DNA from: JACDAL01 sp035646635
GTDB lineage: Bacteria; Actinomycetota; CADDZG01; WHSQ01
Assembly: GCA_035646635.1 (NCBI GenBank)
Contig: DASRPA010000145.1
Span: forward strand, 1-6,577
Length of the DNA stretch: 6,577 nucleotides
Reading direction: 5' to 3'
Part shown: positions 5,992 to 6,577 of the stretch, in pieces
Numbering within the stretch: the first letter of the stretch is position 1
Layout of the letters: each line of letters begins with the position of its first letter
Made by a program: the position numbers and the translations under genes
Notes under the pieces: model-generated
What the model was told of the DNA's origin: nothing
Seen by the model: only the letters and a program-made list of their open reading frames with translations
Database searches by the model: none

Positions 5992-6577
5992 GCTCAATCG
6001 CCCACAGCAACTCGCGGCCCTCTGACGTCAATGTTGCCTACTTGCTCCGGAGTTTCCCTCGGCTGTCCCAGACATTCATCTTGTCTGAGGTGCTGATGCT
6101 GGAGGCGCAAGGCATCGGCATCCGCATTCTTGGGCTTGCTGATCCCCGCGAACCGATTATCCAGCCGAATGTCGCCCGACTCCACGCCCCAGTCACATAC
6201 TTGAGTGAGTTGGAACCGGCCACGAGACGACAAACACTGCTCCTGCACCTGGAATTGCTCCTGAGGCATCCGCTCCGCTACCTGCGCGCGCTCGGGTGCC
6301 TTCTTGCTGGGGGCAAGGAGCACGAGTCGGGTTACTCGAACTATTCGGGTTGGCGCTGCTTCTCCTTGGCCGCATGCGCCGCCAACCAGTTGTGCAAGCG
6401 ACCTCGCGGAGGTGAGCGTATTCATCACATCCACGCTCACTTTGCGCACGACCCGGCCTTCGTGGCCCTGCTAGTTCACCTTCTCACAGGCGTCTCCTAC
6501 AGCTTCACCTCCCATGCCCGGGATCTGTACCAAACTGACCAGGGATCCTTGGTTCGCCGAGCAGCAAAGGCAACCCA
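5988..6577 (+). CDS. GT4-family glycosyltransferase, N-terminal part (cut by window edge)
   Basis: An open frame of 196 complete codons that continues past the right edge. Near the N-terminus, VAYLLRSFPRLSQTFILSE (16-34) matches the first strand and helix of GT-B fold, family 4 glycosyltransferases, where the protein typically begins with a hydrophobic strand followed by FPxxSxTFI and an acidic residue. IHAHFAHDPA (148-157) and FTSHARDLY (173-181) match the later N-domain strands, the HARD segment being the usual H-A-x-D of GT4 enzymes. There is no signal peptide or membrane span, so it is probably a cytoplasmic enzyme acting at the inner face of the membrane, building a polysaccharide or glycolipid from nucleotide sugars. 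The donor-binding C-terminal domain with its EX7E motif lies outside the window, so donor and acceptor cannot be inferred. It is translationally coupled to the APH-fold gene. Confidence 0.88.
   Translation, partial: MSSIAHSNSRPSDVNVAYLLRSFPRLSQTFILSEVLMLEAQGIGIRILGLADPREPIIQPNVARLHAPVTYLSELEPATRRQTLLLHLELLLRHPLRYLRALGCLLAGGKEHESGYSNYSGWRCFSLAACAANQLCKRPRGGERIHHIHAHFAHDPAFVALLVHLLTGVSYSFTSHARDLYQTDQGSLVRRAAKAT

Noticed and set aside
5994..6449. 151-codon open frame on the minus strand at the right end
   Set aside because: It is antisense to the glycosyltransferase N-terminus, which has family motifs and a coupled start.

Overview
The window is GC-rich, densely coding bacterial DNA with five protein genes, the last cut by the right edge. 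No RNA gene, insertion sequence, CRISPR array or phage gene is visible. The gene content (a class III nucleotide cyclase fused to a STAND-type ATPase, a stand-alone Hanks-type Ser/Thr kinase, an APH-fold kinase and a GT4 glycosyltransferase) fits a high-GC soil or sediment bacterium with rich signalling. The sequence style of the kinase and cyclase suggests Actinomycetota (Thermoleophilia-like), but this is an impression from memory and phylum is not established.

Layout. Two genes on the minus strand look like an operon read right to left: the zinc-ribbon/cyclase/ATPase gene (about 3700 to 1556), then, after only 10 bases, a two-domain protein with an N-terminal HAD hydrolase and a C-terminal GDPD/Menorin-like phosphodiesterase (1545 to 55). 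A Ser/Thr kinase gene runs divergently on the plus strand (3883-4710). The roughly 180-base region between cyclase and kinase is rich in short dyads, two of which share the same arms. After the kinase comes a 237-base stretch without a convincing gene. An APH-fold small-molecule kinase (4948-5991) follows, and its stop codon overlaps the start of a GT4-family glycosyltransferase (5988 to beyond 6577) in an ATGA junction.

How they may work together (inference). The cyclase-ATPase and the kinase look like two signalling proteins sharing a divergent control region. The HAD/phosphodiesterase fusion, the APH-fold kinase and the glycosyltransferase all carry folds that act on phosphorylated small molecules or sugars. 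The locus could therefore couple nucleotide and phosphorylation signalling to synthesis or remodelling of a surface glycan or glycolipid. Nothing in the sequence proves the substrate of any of the three.
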